Shown: positions 63,923 through 64,000 of the stretch, in pieces
Numbering within the stretch: the stretch's first letter is position 1
Layout of the letters: every line of letters begins with the position of its first letter
DNA from: URNF01 sp045638005
GTDB lineage: Bacteria; Bacillota; Clostridia; Oscillospirales; Acutalibacteraceae
Direction of reading: 5' to 3'
Assembly (NCBI GenBank): GCA_045638005.1
Contig: JAZUAN010000053.1
Location: 1 to 64,000 of the forward strand
Length of the DNA: 64,000 nucleotides
Position numbers and translations under genes: made by a program
Notes under the pieces: generated by a model
Databases searched by the model: none
Told to the model about the DNA's origin: nothing
Seen by the model: only the letters and a program-made list of their open reading frames with translations

Positions 63923-64000
63923 TTATACCAAACCCGTGTAATCTGTGGGAATATCTTCCTGCATACCCAGATTTTGCATCAACTCATACGCCGCGTTGTA
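63923..64000 (-). CDS. C-terminus of a gene running off the window
   Basis: A minus-strand frame entering from beyond 64000 ends YNAAYELMQNLGMQEDIPTD-YTGLV and stops at TAA 63923-63925. Only 25 residues are visible and the family was not recognised. It runs toward the ROK gene 40 bases away, so they may be cotranscribed. Confidence 0.6.
   Translation of the reverse strand, partial: YNAAYELMQNLGMQEDIPTDYTGLV

Overview
The window looks like chromosome of a Gram-positive, low-to-mid GC Clostridia member, probably an uncultured gut Oscillospirales/Ruminococcaceae-type anaerobe. The evidence is the dcw order mraZ-rsmH-ftsL-PBP-murE-mraY-ftsW-murG-murA-ftsQ-ftsZ, a meso-DAP type MurE (DNPR motif), AddAB instead of RecBCD, a two-subunit GlgC/GlgD pyrophosphorylase, a T-box leader before thrS, the murB-rapZ-whiA-dnaE-pfkA neighbourhood, flavodiiron/rubredoxin oxygen defence, and many sigma-A type promoters with 16-17 bp spacers. 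No phage, insertion sequence, CRISPR array or rRNA was seen. There is one tRNA (Ser, anticodon CGA).

Layout. 1-1442: serC, and a probable stand-alone small RNA on the minus strand. 1536-7417: glycogen synthesis operon glgB-glgC-glgD-glgA (minus). 7600-9187: a small membrane protein and an AEC transporter. 9233-22096: the dcw cluster (plus), starting with an MraZ promoter carrying four 10-bp operator repeats; murF and murD are missing from their usual places. 22107-24339: threonine T-box and thrS. 24359-27902: GntR regulator with a strong operator, and an ABC exporter. 27915-30426: glgP (minus). 30569-31577: SGNH hydrolase, tRNA-Ser and three consecutive hairpins. 31591-35298: ZIP transporter, rubredoxin, flavodiiron protein, ferredoxin-domain protein and a Crp/Fnr regulator, linked by a common GTTGAA/TTCAAC operator half-site. 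35308-37501: GH25 lysozyme lipoprotein and a cyclase. 37622-44546: addB-addA. 44582-47079: AraC regulator and broken galK and galT. 47087-51473: ymfF-ymfH-lgt-folD (minus). 51541-53064: a Wzz/CpsD polysaccharide-control pair (minus). 53089-54161: azlCD. 54200-54724: gene remnants. 54725-63883: ROK kinase-murB-rapZ-(broken GH3)-whiA-dnaE-pfkA (minus), with yvcK missing.

How it works together. The glycogen genes (glgBCDA, glgP), the ROK sugar kinase and pfkA cover storage and sugar entry into glycolysis. The dcw block plus murB and lgt build the cell envelope and division machinery. FprA with rubredoxin, beside a ferredoxin-domain protein and a Crp/Fnr regulator, looks like an O2/NO stress module that also touches metal uptake. 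Three carbohydrate genes (galK, galT, a GH3 glucosidase) have lost internal segments, which means either loss of galactose and beta-glucoside use or a recurrent assembly artefact. None of the 48 genes that appear intact and whose stop lies in the window ends in TAG.
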